64,000 bases of DNA from Marivirga arenosa (GCF_030503895.2 NZ_CP129970.2:870001-934000), one strand, 5' to 3'; positions 29,041 through 38,331 are shown, numbered from the stretch's first letter. Numbers and translations: made by a program. The notes: generated by a model from the letters alone, not told the origin.

Positions 29041-30243
29041 ATGAAAAGAAACTTTCTAATACTGATTTTAATCATTTGCATAACATCTTGCAAAGACGAA
29101 AATAAAATAGCTGTATTAGGAAAACCAGCACCAAACTACGAATTCAGTAATATTTTAAATAGCGAACAAAGCCAAATATCAATAAACGATTTAAAAGGAA
29201 AACCTGTCATTTTGGAATTTTGGGCAACTTGGTGTGGACCTTGCATACCGGCAATGAAAAAATTGGACAGCTTACAAAATGTATTTGGCGATAAAATTGA
29301 GATTATTACTATTTCGTCTGAAAATCAAGAGCGTTTAGAAAAGTTTATAAAAAGCTCAAAAACATCATTAAAAGTTGTTTCAGATACAACTCATACTAAA
29401 ATCTTTGAATACAAAGTCATTCCTCATTCTATTATTATAGATAAGGACGGAGTCGTTAGAGCAATTACAAGTCCAGAAAAAATAAACAAAGAAGTCATTG
29501 AAAATCTCATAACCAATAATAAAATCGATTTAGAATTAAAGGATGATTTCTACAGAGACCCAATCTCAGAAGTTGAAACAATAAAAACTGTTGCTAATTC
29601 TAATTATACAATCGAACTAAAAAGTTATGACCAAGAAAAAAGAGGTGGATTTAGACCCTTAAAAAATGTCGAGGGTAATATAAATGGCATTGAAATGTGG
29701 AATAGTACAATTCCAAGAATTTATCAGACTTTATATAATGTAGCTTCACCAAGTAGAATGATTTTTAAAGACAGTTTAAGTGTAGATGATTTTCCTTACG
29801 AAAAAGAACATCAGTATAATTTTATGATTCAGGTTTCAGACAAGTATCAAGAAAAATGGAGGGAAATAGGGATTGAATTTCTAAATGAAAACTTTGATAC
29901 AAATGCCAAAATGGGAATTGATTCTTTAGAGTGTTATGTTCTAAGAGATGTGGACAAGAAAATTAAAAAGTCCCAATCCGATTCGACCGAATTTATGTTT
30001 ATGGGTACAATTCTAAAAACCAAGAAAATTAAAATAGCAAGATTGGCAGAGTATTTAGAAAATTTCACACCAATACCTGTTTTAGACAAAACAAACTTAA
30101 ATGGTGAATATGACATTGTTTTGGAATGGCGGGCTGAAGACCCAAAAACAATACATACTGAATTGAAGAAATATGGACTAGAATTAGCCAGAGCAGAAGA
30201 AAAATTACCAGTCGAAATAATGGAAATTTATAAAAAACAATAA
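29041..30243 (+). CDS. TlpA-like thioredoxin lipoprotein with C-terminal DUF3738-like domain
   Basis: A 400-aa lipoprotein, lipobox Cys17 in ICITSCKDE. Residues 25-165 form a TlpA/ResA thioredoxin fold with the redox motif WCGPC (C65, C68) and the cis-proline region YKVIPHSIIIDKDG. The C-terminal half, ending VLDKTNLNGEYDIVLEW and then LKKYGLELARAEEKLPVEIMEI, has the pattern of the TIGR03435/DUF3738 family, usually seen fused to M56/BlaR1-type or TlpA proteins in Acidobacteria and Bacteroidota. It should act as a periplasm-facing disulfide reductase or carrier; the partner is unknown. It stands alone and is followed by the long dyad at 30261-30381. Confidence 0.83.
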   Translation: MKRNFLILILIICITSCKDENKIAVLGKPAPNYEFSNILNSEQSQISINDLKGKPVILEFWATWCGPCIPAMKKLDSLQNVFGDKIEIITISSENQERLEKFIKSSKTSLKVVSDTTHTKIFEYKVIPHSIIIDKDGVVRAITSPEKINKEVIENLITNNKIDLELKDDFYRDPISEVETIKTVANSNYTIELKSYDQEKRGGFRPLKNVEGNINGIEMWNSTIPRIYQTLYNVASPSRMIFKDSLSVDDFPYEKEHQYNFMIQVSDKYQEKWREIGIEFLNENFDTNAKMGIDSLECYVLRDVDKKIKKSQSDSTEFMFMGTILKTKKIKIARLAEYLENFTPIPVLDKTNLNGEYDIVLEWRAEDPKTIHTELKKYGLELARAEEKLPVEIMEIYKKQ

Positions 30244-30260
30244 ATACTGTTGCCAGCATC

Positions 30261-30381
30261 AAATATAGCTTATGGCGGGAGAAGCAGTAAACGAAAATTT
30301 TTGTACATTTAATCAGCTTTGTTGCGGGCATACAAGGAAGCACTTCGAAACCGCCACCTAGCCATATTCCTAGCGTTAGGC
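30261..30381. repeat. long imperfect dyad with GTTAGGC end (cassette-site-like)
   Basis: The left arm AATATAGCTTATGGCGG (from about 30262) is the inverted, imperfect copy of CCGCCACCTAGCCATATT (30351-30368), spanning about 105 bp. Seven bases after the right arm lies GTTAGGC (30375-30381). A GCCTAAC, its exact complement, occurs after the next gene at 31319-31325. The interior is not coding. The architecture recalls recombination sites that fold as single-stranded hairpins, but the canonical left core of an integron attC is not present. I recall similar gene-flanking sequences from other Bacteroidota. Confidence 0.45.
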
Positions 30382-30438
30382 ATAATTTCAAGCTAAAAAA
30401 GTTAAAATCTTTGGTGAAATTTTTAATTCGTGCCAAAA

Positions 30439-31269
30439 ATGAGGAAAGAGATATTTGTAATTTGCCTTTACATATTTTGGGTTAACTCAGCGCAAAGCCA
30501 ATTAAATTCCGAAATTTTAGTGGTTCCTAAAAAAGAAATTCAAAAGGAAAACTTTGCGGTCGGTAAAATTGATATCACTACCCCTTTGAATAAATCCCTT
30601 AAAGATTACTTACAGATCACAGATACTATTGATTTAATTAACAATAAGATCGATGTGTTGAAGATTGAAGGGTTATTGTTTTCGTTTGCTATTAAGATAC
30701 ATCGAGATTCAACTATTTCGGAATTCGGAAACAAACGCAACCTCTACCAAGAAAGCAAGTTTTCTCCCTATCAACTGTGGAATTATGATATCACTAATTT
30801 GAATAGTACTGAATTAAGATCAGTTGCCCAGGCATTAAACGAGAAAAGGTATGACACAACCGTACTGCGTAATGCTTATCAAACCTGTATATCATATTCT
30901 TTGGAGAGTATCTTTCGTTCTCATGGGATTGACCCTGAACCCTTTTTTTTTAGACGTTCCGTTATTCCAGACTTTACGGATACAAATACTATTTTGAAGC
31001 AAATGTTTATACATATCGAAACTCTTCAAAATTTGCAGGTACAGACATTGAAAAAATCGAAAAATTTGTGGAAGAATCAGATCATTATACTTTTTAGAAA
31101 TGAGTCTGGAAACCCTATACACGCATGCTTCAATCTCTATGGAAGAACTTGGACAAAAAATGGCTTATTGCCTTATTTCTCATATTCTTCTCCATACTCG
31201 GTAATTGAGACCTACAATTCTGCCACAAGCATTGAAATTTACCAACTTAACGAAAATATTTTCAACTGA
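30439..31269 (+). CDS. secreted orphan protein, 276 aa
   Basis: The ATG at 30439 gives a signal peptide MRKEIFVICLYIFWVNSAQS; an in-frame GTG three codons earlier is less likely. I do not recognise the family. Residues 145-165 (NAYQTCISYSLESIFRSHGI) with C150, then NPIHACFNL with H228, and a possible N260, sit in the order Cys-His-Asn seen in papain-like folds. This is speculative. The gene lies between the GTTAGGC at 30375 and the GCCTAAC at 31319 and is unrelated to its neighbours. Confidence 0.6.
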   Translation: MRKEIFVICLYIFWVNSAQSQLNSEILVVPKKEIQKENFAVGKIDITTPLNKSLKDYLQITDTIDLINNKIDVLKIEGLLFSFAIKIHRDSTISEFGNKRNLYQESKFSPYQLWNYDITNLNSTELRSVAQALNEKRYDTTVLRNAYQTCISYSLESIFRSHGIDPEPFFFRRSVIPDFTDTNTILKQMFIHIETLQNLQVQTLKKSKNLWKNQIIILFRNESGNPIHACFNLYGRTWTKNGLLPYFSYSSPYSVIETYNSATSIEIYQLNENIFN

Positions 31270-31501
31270 AAGTTTTGAGCACTTATACAGGAGAAAAGAA
31301 CTTTAATCAAAAATTTATGCCTAACATCAGCTAAAAATATTGAGATTTTATAGGTATTGACATATTTTCTTTTTTTTACTAGCCCGTTCCCGACATGCTT
31401 TGAATGGTTGGAGTATACTAATACTTTAAGATAAACACCACGCCTGCTAATGAAAATCAGGAAGGGGATATCGCCTAAAAATTACTTTATAATATTGACA
31501 T

Positions 31502-31533
31502 AAAAAAAGCTGATAACTTTCGCTATCAGCTTT
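31502..31533 (-). terminator. terminator of the FAS1 gene
   Basis: On the minus strand AAAGCTGATA...TATCAGCTTT (31533-31524 with 31515-31506) is followed by seven T (31508-31502). Confidence 0.88.
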
Positions 31534-31556
31534 GATTAGAAAACTAAATTAATCAC

Positions 31557-32081
31557 CTAATTTAAAGGCATTATCAATCGATCTATTTTGTAAATAATAA
31601 GATCATTAGTTTCTTCATATTTGGCTTGTACTTCTGCATTTTCTACTTGTATTATAGCTCCAGATTTTACGCTTATTTGCTGTTTATCCAAAGCATTTAA
31701 AGTACTACTCTCCCCTAATTCTTCATAATTTATTTTCTGAGGCAAAATATGATAGTTAAGTAATTCTATTAAAGCATCTTTATTCTCCTCGTCCATAAAG
31801 TTTTCCAAAACATCTTTTGGTAATAATCTGAATGCTTTGTTAGTAGGAATCATTAAGGTTAACTCTTCCAGTGCCGCAATTTCTGATTTTAAATCAGCTT
31901 GTTCCAGGGCTTTATAAAACAGTGAAAACTCAGGATTATTCTTTATCTTTTTAATTATTCTTCTGGCTTCTTCATCACCAATTTCATTGGTAGCTAAAGT
32001 TGCATGATTAGCAAAGGTTTTGGTTCCTATAATTGAAGCTACTATAATTCCTATAAACAATATTACGTCTCTTCTTTTCAT
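31557..32081 (-). CDS. secreted fasciclin (FAS1) domain protein
   Basis: 174 aa with a signal sequence (RRDVILFIGIIVASIIGTKTFA) followed by one FAS1 domain. Conserved elements are LMIPTNKAFRLLPKDVLENFM (H1 region), LLNYHILPQKI (the YH motif) and the closing strand NDLIIYKIDRLIMP. FAS1 domains are extracellular adhesion modules. Length fits a single-domain protein. It is monocistronic, with its own terminator. Confidence 0.88.
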   Translation of the reverse strand: MKRRDVILFIGIIVASIIGTKTFANHATLATNEIGDEEARRIIKKIKNNPEFSLFYKALEQADLKSEIAALEELTLMIPTNKAFRLLPKDVLENFMDEENKDALIELLNYHILPQKINYEELGESSTLNALDKQQISVKSGAIIQVENAEVQAKYEETNDLIIYKIDRLIMPLN

Positions 32082-32185
32082 CTCACTAAGTATTTATATT
32101 CTGATTAAAAAATTTAACTGATGTATTAACACAGAACATGATACTTTGTTTAACTATTTTTAATATTAATTAAACAAAAGTGAAT

Positions 32186-32569
32186 TTATTCGAATTCTGA
32201 CCTTTTATCTGGGTCATATTTTACAAAAAGATTAATGTAAGCTGATCTGGACAACCTGAAAGTTACAGGAACCATGATAAGGGAAAGAGATACGGATAAG
32301 GTAATAATTAACCAAAGTTCTGCGAATCCTAATACATTGAGTGCGACAAAAACGGTGATTATTAAAGCTACCTGCATTGCATAACTGATATACATGGCAC
32401 CATCAAAAAATGAAGGCTCAGACATATATCGTAAACCGCAATGAGAACAATTCTTGGGCATTTTCTGGAAGTTTTTTAAATCATAAGTTCCTGATTCAAA
32501 TAAATCTCCCTCATGACATCTGGGGCATTTATATTTAAAAATACTATATAATTTATTGCCTTTTTTCAT
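32186..32569 (-). CDS. DUF983 zinc-ribbon membrane protein
   Basis: 127 aa. Two CxxC pairs (C15-C18 in KCPRCHEG, C41-C44 in NCSHCGLRY) form a zinc ribbon at the N-terminus, followed by two membrane segments (about 62-82 and 86-106). This is the DUF983 layout. The family's function is not established. It precedes the FAS1 gene by about 100 bp on the same strand. Confidence 0.85.
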   Translation of the reverse strand: MKKGNKLYSIFKYKCPRCHEGDLFESGTYDLKNFQKMPKNCSHCGLRYMSEPSFFDGAMYISYAMQVALIITVFVALNVLGFAELWLIITLSVSLSLIMVPVTFRLSRSAYINLFVKYDPDKRSEFE

Positions 32570-32633
32570 TACGTGTAATTCTTATTTTTTGTGGTAAGTA
32601 TTAAATATTTCTACGGTTATATTAAATGTATTA

Positions 32634-33470
32634 TCAAGTATTAAGCCATCTCCAGAATTTGCCTAATACGGTTTTTGGTTTTGGTTGGTTTGGCTGAATT
32701 TTTTGCTCAACTACCTTTATCTTCTTTTTCTTAGTCTTTTTCTTTTGTTCCTCCTGCTTTGGCTTAAGGATGTTTTCTTTATAGAATTCTTCTCGTTTCT
32801 TCTTCTTTTCCTTTTCTATCCTTTTCCTTTTACGTTCCTCTCTTTCTTCTTCTTTTTGCCTAATTTGGGCAGGTGTTAATTCTTTACGATTTCTTCTAGA
32901 CTTTTTATTATTCCCTTTCTGGTAGTTTTTCTTTACCCTTGGTTGAAGTTTATCAGGTTTATCTTCTTGCTTTTCTTCCTTAGGCTTTGGCTCGGGAAGA
33001 TCTATTTTCCCCACTACATTTAAGCCTTTCAATTCCACCTTAGGAGCTTTAATCACTAAATCTTCATCTGTAGTTTCGTCTTCAGACTCCAATAACTCTC
33101 CTACTGTTTTGAATGATTTCTTTTCAGATGCTTGAACTTCCTCTACCTTTTCTTCTTGTTGAGGCTCAGCAATTTCATTTGATTCCTCTTGCCCTAACTT
33201 TTCAGAAACTATTTCTTCATTTACTTCAGCCTCCTCTTCAGTAGGAATATTCGCATCTGCTTGCTCATCTTGAATTTCATCCGGTTGTACTTCAACTTTT
33301 TCTACTGGCTCCTCTTCCTCTATTTCAAAATATTTATAAAGTACTTGAATAGATTCCGCACTCAATTTTGTATTAGAATCTTTTTCAATTTCAATCCCTC
33401 GCAATTGTAAAAAATCCACTATTTCTTCAGTGGTCATCGAAAGCTTTCTCGCAGCCTGGGCAAGTCTCAT
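32634..33470 (-). CDS. IF2_N-like winged-helix protein with acidic and Lys/Arg-rich regions
   Basis: 278 aa. The first 50 residues (MRLAQAARKLSMTTEEIVDFLQLRGIEIE...LSAESIQVLYKYF) closely resemble the N-terminal domain of bacterial translation factor IF-2 (IF2_N). A Glu-rich stretch (about 52-130) and a strongly basic, low-complexity stretch (about 180-260, KKNYQKGNNKKSRRNRK) follow, as in the linker of long IF-2 forms. There is no GTPase domain. The protein ends KFWRWLNT. It may bind ribosomes or nucleic acid, but this is inference. The low complexity makes any further homology call unsafe. Confidence 0.7.
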   Translation of the reverse strand: MRLAQAARKLSMTTEEIVDFLQLRGIEIEKDSNTKLSAESIQVLYKYFEIEEEEPVEKVEVQPDEIQDEQADANIPTEEEAEVNEEIVSEKLGQEESNEIAEPQQEEKVEEVQASEKKSFKTVGELLESEDETTDEDLVIKAPKVELKGLNVVGKIDLPEPKPKEEKQEDKPDKLQPRVKKNYQKGNNKKSRRNRKELTPAQIRQKEEEREERKRKRIEKEKKKKREEFYKENILKPKQEEQKKKTKKKKIKVVEQKIQPNQPKPKTVLGKFWRWLNT

Positions 33471-33623
33471 GGTTTTAATGGGTTATAAGCAAGTAAGTTG
33501 CAAATATATCATTTTCAATACAGATATAAATACATTATCAGGTTTAAAGCAACAAATTGTAAAATTGAAAGATTCAATTCTTGAGTGTGGAATTTGAAGA
33601 TAGGAATGGGTTTTGGTTAAAAT

Positions 33624-33654
33624 AAAAAAAGCGAAGGCTTAAAACGCCTTCGCT
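33624..33654 (-). terminator. terminator of icd
   Basis: Stem AGCGAAGGC/GCCTTCGCT (33630-33638 with 33646-33654); on the minus strand it is followed by seven T. Confidence 0.88.
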
Positions 33655-33667
33655 TGAATTATAATTT

Positions 33668-35179
33668 TTATTCTCCTTGTCCTAAAGAGAAACCTAATTT
33701 ACCATCGAAAGTATATAGGTTTTCAGTTTTGATGATGTCATAACCATCTTGGTTTAGCTTGTTCATCAATTCTAATACCTCTTTATAATCTATAGTTTTA
33801 TAATCTGGTTTACCTTCCACTATCTCAGCATTTTTAGAAATAAATCTGCATCTCCAATGATCCGTACAGAAAGTTGAATCCATACCATTTGGATATACTT
33901 TAACTCCCCTATTCGTTACCATTTTAAGTTTTAAGATATCTTTAGAGTTTTTTGTTAATAAATCTCCAAACTTATTAGCATCTCTATCTCTTGAGTCAAT
34001 AAAAATATCAACCCCAACTAATTTTTTCTCTTTTGGAGCTGGTGATTTTATATCGATATTAATTCTAAAGTCTTCGCCTTCTTTTACTTCAATTTTCTTG
34101 AACTGTTCGGGAACCTGACCTAATCTTTCTATTACAGCATCCGCAAACTCTTTAGTACCTACTTTTTGTTTACTGTGTCCTTCTTTGTAAATCTCGCCAG
34201 TGTGAATACCATCTTCCATAGTGGTTAACCATGCATTGTGGATTAATGCAGCCTTTTCTACTTCACCAAAATATTGTAGCATTTGAATAGCCCCGTGTAA
34301 TAAGCCTGACGGGTTTGCAATTCCTTTACCTGCAATATCAGGAGCAGAACCATGTATGGCTTCAAACATGGCATAATCTTTTCCTATGTTAGAAGATCCT
34401 GCTAAACCAACAGAACCAGAAATTTCAGCTGTTACATCTGAAACGATATCACCATAGAGGTTTAAGGTAACAATTACATCATATTCTTCAGGTCGGTTTG
34501 CAATTCTGGCTGTAGCGATATCAATTATTTGACTTTCTGCCTGAATATCTGGATATTCTTTCGCTACTTCTTTAAATACGCTATGGAATAAGCCATCCGT
34601 AACCTTCATGATGTTATCTTTCACCAAACAAGTTACTTTTTTACGATTATACTTTTTTGCATACTCGAAGGCATAACGACAAATTTTCTCAGAACCAGGT
34701 CTGCTAATTAACTTCAAGCATTGCGCTACTTCATCAGTTTGCTGGTGCTCAATCCCTGCATATAAATCCTCCTCATTTTCTCTTACTACTACTAAATCCA
34801 TCACCGGATGCTTACTTTCTACAATCGGATGATAAGATACTGCTGGACGCACATTAGAAAATAAACCTAAAGATTTTCTGATGGTTACGTTTAAACTTTT
34901 GTAACCTGAACCTTGAGGTGTGGTGATTGGGGCTTTTAAAATCACTTTCTTTTTATGAATAGCTTCCCAAGCACTTTCTGGAATTCCTGATGTATTACCT
35001 GATAAATAGGCTTGCTCTCCTATTTCGATATGATCTGCATCTAAAGTAACATTAGCGGCATCTAAAATTCTAAGGGTTGCATCCATGATTTCAGGACCAA
35101 TTCCATCACCTTTTGCGACCACTATCGGCAGCGGCTTGGTGGTTTTCTTTAAATAATCTGCATTAACAGAATCTTTCAT
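33668..35179 (-). CDS. icd: isocitrate dehydrogenase, NADP-dependent (long form)
   Basis: 503 aa. The isocitrate/isopropylmalate dehydrogenase core covers residues 15-350: KGDGIGPEIMDATLRIL, the substrate loop GSGYKSLNVTIRKSLGLFSNVRP, the NLYGDIVSDVTAEISGSVGLAGSSNIG metal-binding segment, and HGSAPDIAGKGIANPSG. About 150 extra C-terminal residues match the Thermus/Rickettsia-type long enzyme rather than the 416-aa E. coli type. It converts isocitrate to 2-oxoglutarate in the TCA cycle. Cofactor choice (NADP) is taken from family knowledge. It is monocistronic. Confidence 0.9.
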   Translation of the reverse strand: MKDSVNADYLKKTTKPLPIVVAKGDGIGPEIMDATLRILDAANVTLDADHIEIGEQAYLSGNTSGIPESAWEAIHKKKVILKAPITTPQGSGYKSLNVTIRKSLGLFSNVRPAVSYHPIVESKHPVMDLVVVRENEEDLYAGIEHQQTDEVAQCLKLISRPGSEKICRYAFEYAKKYNRKKVTCLVKDNIMKVTDGLFHSVFKEVAKEYPDIQAESQIIDIATARIANRPEEYDVIVTLNLYGDIVSDVTAEISGSVGLAGSSNIGKDYAMFEAIHGSAPDIAGKGIANPSGLLHGAIQMLQYFGEVEKAALIHNAWLTTMEDGIHTGEIYKEGHSKQKVGTKEFADAVIERLGQVPEQFKKIEVKEGEDFRINIDIKSPAPKEKKLVGVDIFIDSRDRDANKFGDLLTKNSKDILKLKMVTNRGVKVYPNGMDSTFCTDHWRCRFISKNAEIVEGKPDYKTIDYKEVLELMNKLNQDGYDIIKTENLYTFDGKLGFSLGQGE

Positions 35180-35350
35180 GACTGGATTTTTATGTTCTAT
35201 AAAATATTATTTCACAACGATGGGTACTCTTAGGGTTATATAAACTAAATTTTCTTTATATAGTTGATTCCCCATGAAAATTATTGCAAAAATAGTGTAC
35301 AAGGCTTTGGAATCAAAGTGCTTGTAAGTTTTAAGATGAAGTATTAAATA

Positions 35351-35626
35351 TCAAGACATCAATTCAGGTTCTGGTTTGTCCTTAGGTAAGCAAACACCAG
35401 GCGGTAAATCTAAAACAGGATCATCATCATTTTCATTAGAACCTCCACCTCCTCCTCCTTCATCATCATCAGAATTGTTACCATTTTTAAACATCCATCT
35501 TATAAAATAAGACACAAGAAATGCACAGCTAGCGGTTAGCACAAGGTAATCAGGATGCTCAACGATATAATTGATGAATGTCTTTAGCATTTCTATTAAT
35601 ACAAAGTATAGAATGAAAGCATTCAA
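35351..35626 (-). CDS. small membrane protein with acidic Gly-rich linker
   Basis: 91 aa (79 if the internal Met at residue 13 is used). One membrane segment (about 28-47) is followed by NGNNSDDDEGGGGGGSNENDDDP and a Pro-rich tail. No family is recognised. It is isolated between icd and the epimerase gene. The start is uncertain. Confidence 0.55.
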   Translation of the reverse strand: MNAFILYFVLIEMLKTFINYIVEHPDYLVLTASCAFLVSYFIRWMFKNGNNSDDDEGGGGGGSNENDDDPVLDLPPGVCLPKDKPEPELMS

Positions 35627-35744
35627 AATATAATCAATTTATAATCAAATTGTTAAATGATTCGACTATAAATTTACGAAGATTAAAAAAGATTAATTAT
35701 AGATGATGTTTTACAAGTCCCTCAGGATTAAGTTAGCATTCCCC

Positions 35745-36707
35745 TTAAAAGCCCATTTCTTTATACCAATCATATACTCTCGCCAAACCTTCTTTAAAAC
35801 GAACTTGTGGCGTATAACCTAAAAGGTTTTCAATTTTAGAAATATCCGCTTTAGAGTGTTTTACATCTCCTGGTCGTTCTGGCCCATAATTTGGCTCAAT
35901 TGATTTGCCACTAATTTCATTCAATAAAGAAATCATATCATTTAGGCTCATCTGGTCACCACAAGCTACATTGTAAATTTGATTTAAAGCTTCCTTATTT
36001 TCAGTAAATAAGGCCAAATCATTTGCATGCAATGCATTTTCAACAAAAGTAAAGTCTCTACTGGTATGACCATCACCATTTATGGTAGGCGTATTATCGT
36101 GAATAAAAGCTTTACAAAAGATCGGTATTACCGCAGCATAAGGGTTGTCCGGATTTTGCCTGGGGCCAAAAATGTTGAAATAGCGTAAGCCAATAAAATC
36201 TAATCCATAGGTTTTCTGAAATACTTCAGCATATAATTCTACTGCATATTTAGTAACTGCATACGGACTTAAGGGCTTTCCGATAATATCTTCTTGCTTA
36301 GGTAAGTTAGGGCTATCTCCATAAGTACTGGAAGAACAAGCTAGAACTACCCTATCAATTTTATTCTGTACTGCAGCGTGCAAAATATTGACTGTTCCAT
36401 CAATATTCACCTTAGTACTTAACATTGGGTTTTCTATAGAGCGCGGAACTGATCCTAATGCAGCTTGATGACTAATTAAATCAAAGCCTTTGGTCAATTC
36501 CAACATCTTATTATAATCACAGATATCCTCTTCAAAAAACTCAAATTTCGGATGTCCTTCAAATTCTTTGATATTACTATAATATCCATTTGAGAGGTTA
36601 TCAATTACTCTTACTTTGCCTACTCTGTCATCTTCCAGGTATTTGGCAACTAAATTAGAGCCTATAAAACCTGCACCGCCAGTAATTATGATATTCTTTT
36701 TTGACAT
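35745..36707 (-). CDS. NAD-dependent UDP-sugar 4-epimerase (extended SDR)
   Basis: 320 aa. The Rossmann motif GGAGFIGS (10-17) binds NAD, and the catalytic YxxxK is Y149/K153 with S125-S127 in ACSSSTYG. The sequence is of the WbpP/Gne type (UDP-GlcNAc or UDP-GlcNAcA 4-epimerase), shown by SSSTYGDSPNLPKQED and RYFNIFGPRQNP. It would supply precursors for surface polysaccharide, although no glycosyltransferases are adjacent. It lies 54 bp downstream of the GH3-like gene on the same strand. Confidence 0.88.
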   Translation of the reverse strand: MSKKNIIITGGAGFIGSNLVAKYLEDDRVGKVRVIDNLSNGYYSNIKEFEGHPKFEFFEEDICDYNKMLELTKGFDLISHQAALGSVPRSIENPMLSTKVNIDGTVNILHAAVQNKIDRVVLACSSSTYGDSPNLPKQEDIIGKPLSPYAVTKYAVELYAEVFQKTYGLDFIGLRYFNIFGPRQNPDNPYAAVIPIFCKAFIHDNTPTINGDGHTSRDFTFVENALHANDLALFTENKEALNQIYNVACGDQMSLNDMISLLNEISGKSIEPNYGPERPGDVKHSKADISKIENLLGYTPQVRFKEGLARVYDWYKEMGF

Positions 36708-36761
36708 CCTTAAAGCTTATTTGAATTGAAGGCAAAGATATAAACTCTATTCTATTCGGAC

Positions 36762-38288
36762 TTATTGATTGGCTATAAATTCCTGCCATTCTCTAAAGGC
36801 CTCCTCTTTCATAACTTTAGCCATCTTTACTTGCCCGCCCTTTTTCTTATTCTGATCATTCCAAGCAATAAATTGATCTACAGAAACAATATCAACTTTA
36901 ACATCTTTTAATGCCTTATCCCGAGCAACTTTATAATTCTTATTATTATGCTTAAGCTTTTGGTCTAAATGATTTTTTATTTCTGAATGATCAAAATTTT
37001 TATTCAAATCCTCTACTCCTAAATACCAATGGTGAATGTATTCATCATTTTCTTTAACTGCAGCCACAGTAAATTCTTTAATATTAATAGGAAATTCTTC
37101 ATTTAAACTTTCAATAGCATCATCCATTTTATTGACTGAAAGTTGAGAACCCACAACGTTAAGAAAGAATTTTGTTCTGCCTGTAATTTTTATTTCTGAT
37201 CGATCTACATCAGTAAATTTTATGGTATCCCCAATCATATAGCGCCAGGTTCCACTTAAAGTTGATATCAATAAAATGTACTCTTTACCTTCTTCAACCT
37301 GAGAAATGTTGAGTGCTTTTTTCTCTGGATTTATCTTTCCTGATTCTAATATGCTATCTTCATCAAAGGGCACAAATTCAAAATAGACACCATTATCCAG
37401 AATCAGCTGCATAGCATCTGTTTCAGGCCTTACCTGAGTAGCCAAATAACCCTCAGAGGCTAGATAAGTATCGATGTATTGTACTGGTTTACTGAATAGC
37501 TTCTCAAAGCTTTTTTTGTAGGGATCAAGTGCTACACCACCAGAAGTATAAACCGCAAGATTCGGCCAAATATCATGGATAGAATCAACCTTATTATATT
37601 CCATCACACGCTGGAGCATTAGTTCAATCCAGGAAGGAATTCCGGAAATAGATCCTATATCCCAATTTTTGGCTTCTTTTGCAATGGCTTCAACTCTGCT
37701 ATCCCAATCATCGATACTGCTTATTTCTTGACCTGGTTTATAGAAAGCATGAAACCAATTTGGTATATTTGCAGCGCTTATCCCACTTATTTCACCTTCA
37801 AGATGTCCTGCTTTTTCATCTAGATTAGTGCTAGAGCCTAGCATTAGAATTTGCTTAGTATAAAAGCTTTCAGGGAGATCTTTAAAATTAGATAAACTCA
37901 ATACCTGCTGCAAACCAGCATTACGAATGCTTTCCAACATTTCATCCGTCACGGGTATATGTTTACTATGCCCCGTAGTGCCTGAGCTTACCGCAAAATT
38001 ATCTACTTTTCCTGGCCAACAAATATCAGGCTTCCCCTCATATGATTTTCTCCACCAGAATTCCATATCATCATAATCATGATAGGGAATCTCCTTCGCA
38101 AATTCTTGCTGAAAGTTTTTAGTGTTTAATAAAGATTCAAATCCGTAATATTTACCAAAGGCAGTATTTTTTGATTTTTGAAGTAGCTCCTTTAAGGTTT
38201 CCTTTTGCGATTCAACTGGAGTTTCATGGCGCTTAAGTTTACTTCCTACCTCAATTGCTGCTTTAATAATATTACTAATGATTTCCAT
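36762..38288 (-). CDS. GH3 family acyl-adenylating enzyme-like protein
   Basis: 508 aa, the length of plant and bacterial GH3 proteins. Visible features are FAVSSGTTGHSKHIPVTDEM (the ATP/AMP-binding P-loop-like motif 1), VYTSGGVALDPYKKSF, SEGYLATQ (motif 2) and the WRYMIGDTIKFTDVD motif 3. Plant GH3 enzymes conjugate amino acids to acyl substrates via adenylates; the bacterial substrate is unknown. It has 54 bp to the epimerase and 43 bp to the upstream HAD gene, so it lies in a three-gene run. Confidence 0.87.
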   Translation of the reverse strand: MEIISNIIKAAIEVGSKLKRHETPVESQKETLKELLQKSKNTAFGKYYGFESLLNTKNFQQEFAKEIPYHDYDDMEFWWRKSYEGKPDICWPGKVDNFAVSSGTTGHSKHIPVTDEMLESIRNAGLQQVLSLSNFKDLPESFYTKQILMLGSSTNLDEKAGHLEGEISGISAANIPNWFHAFYKPGQEISSIDDWDSRVEAIAKEAKNWDIGSISGIPSWIELMLQRVMEYNKVDSIHDIWPNLAVYTSGGVALDPYKKSFEKLFSKPVQYIDTYLASEGYLATQVRPETDAMQLILDNGVYFEFVPFDEDSILESGKINPEKKALNISQVEEGKEYILLISTLSGTWRYMIGDTIKFTDVDRSEIKITGRTKFFLNVVGSQLSVNKMDDAIESLNEEFPINIKEFTVAAVKENDEYIHHWYLGVEDLNKNFDHSEIKNHLDQKLKHNNKNYKVARDKALKDVKVDIVSVDQFIAWNDQNKKKGGQVKMAKVMKEEAFREWQEFIANQ

Positions 38289-38331
38289 AAAAAAGTTTTA
38301 GAAAAATGATGAATAAAAATCTATTCTTCTT

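Noticed and set aside
30244-30438. A canonical integron attC site
   Set aside because: The right core GTTAGGC is present but no RYYYAAC core occurs at the left end and no integron integrase is in view; only a cassette-like dyad is claimed.
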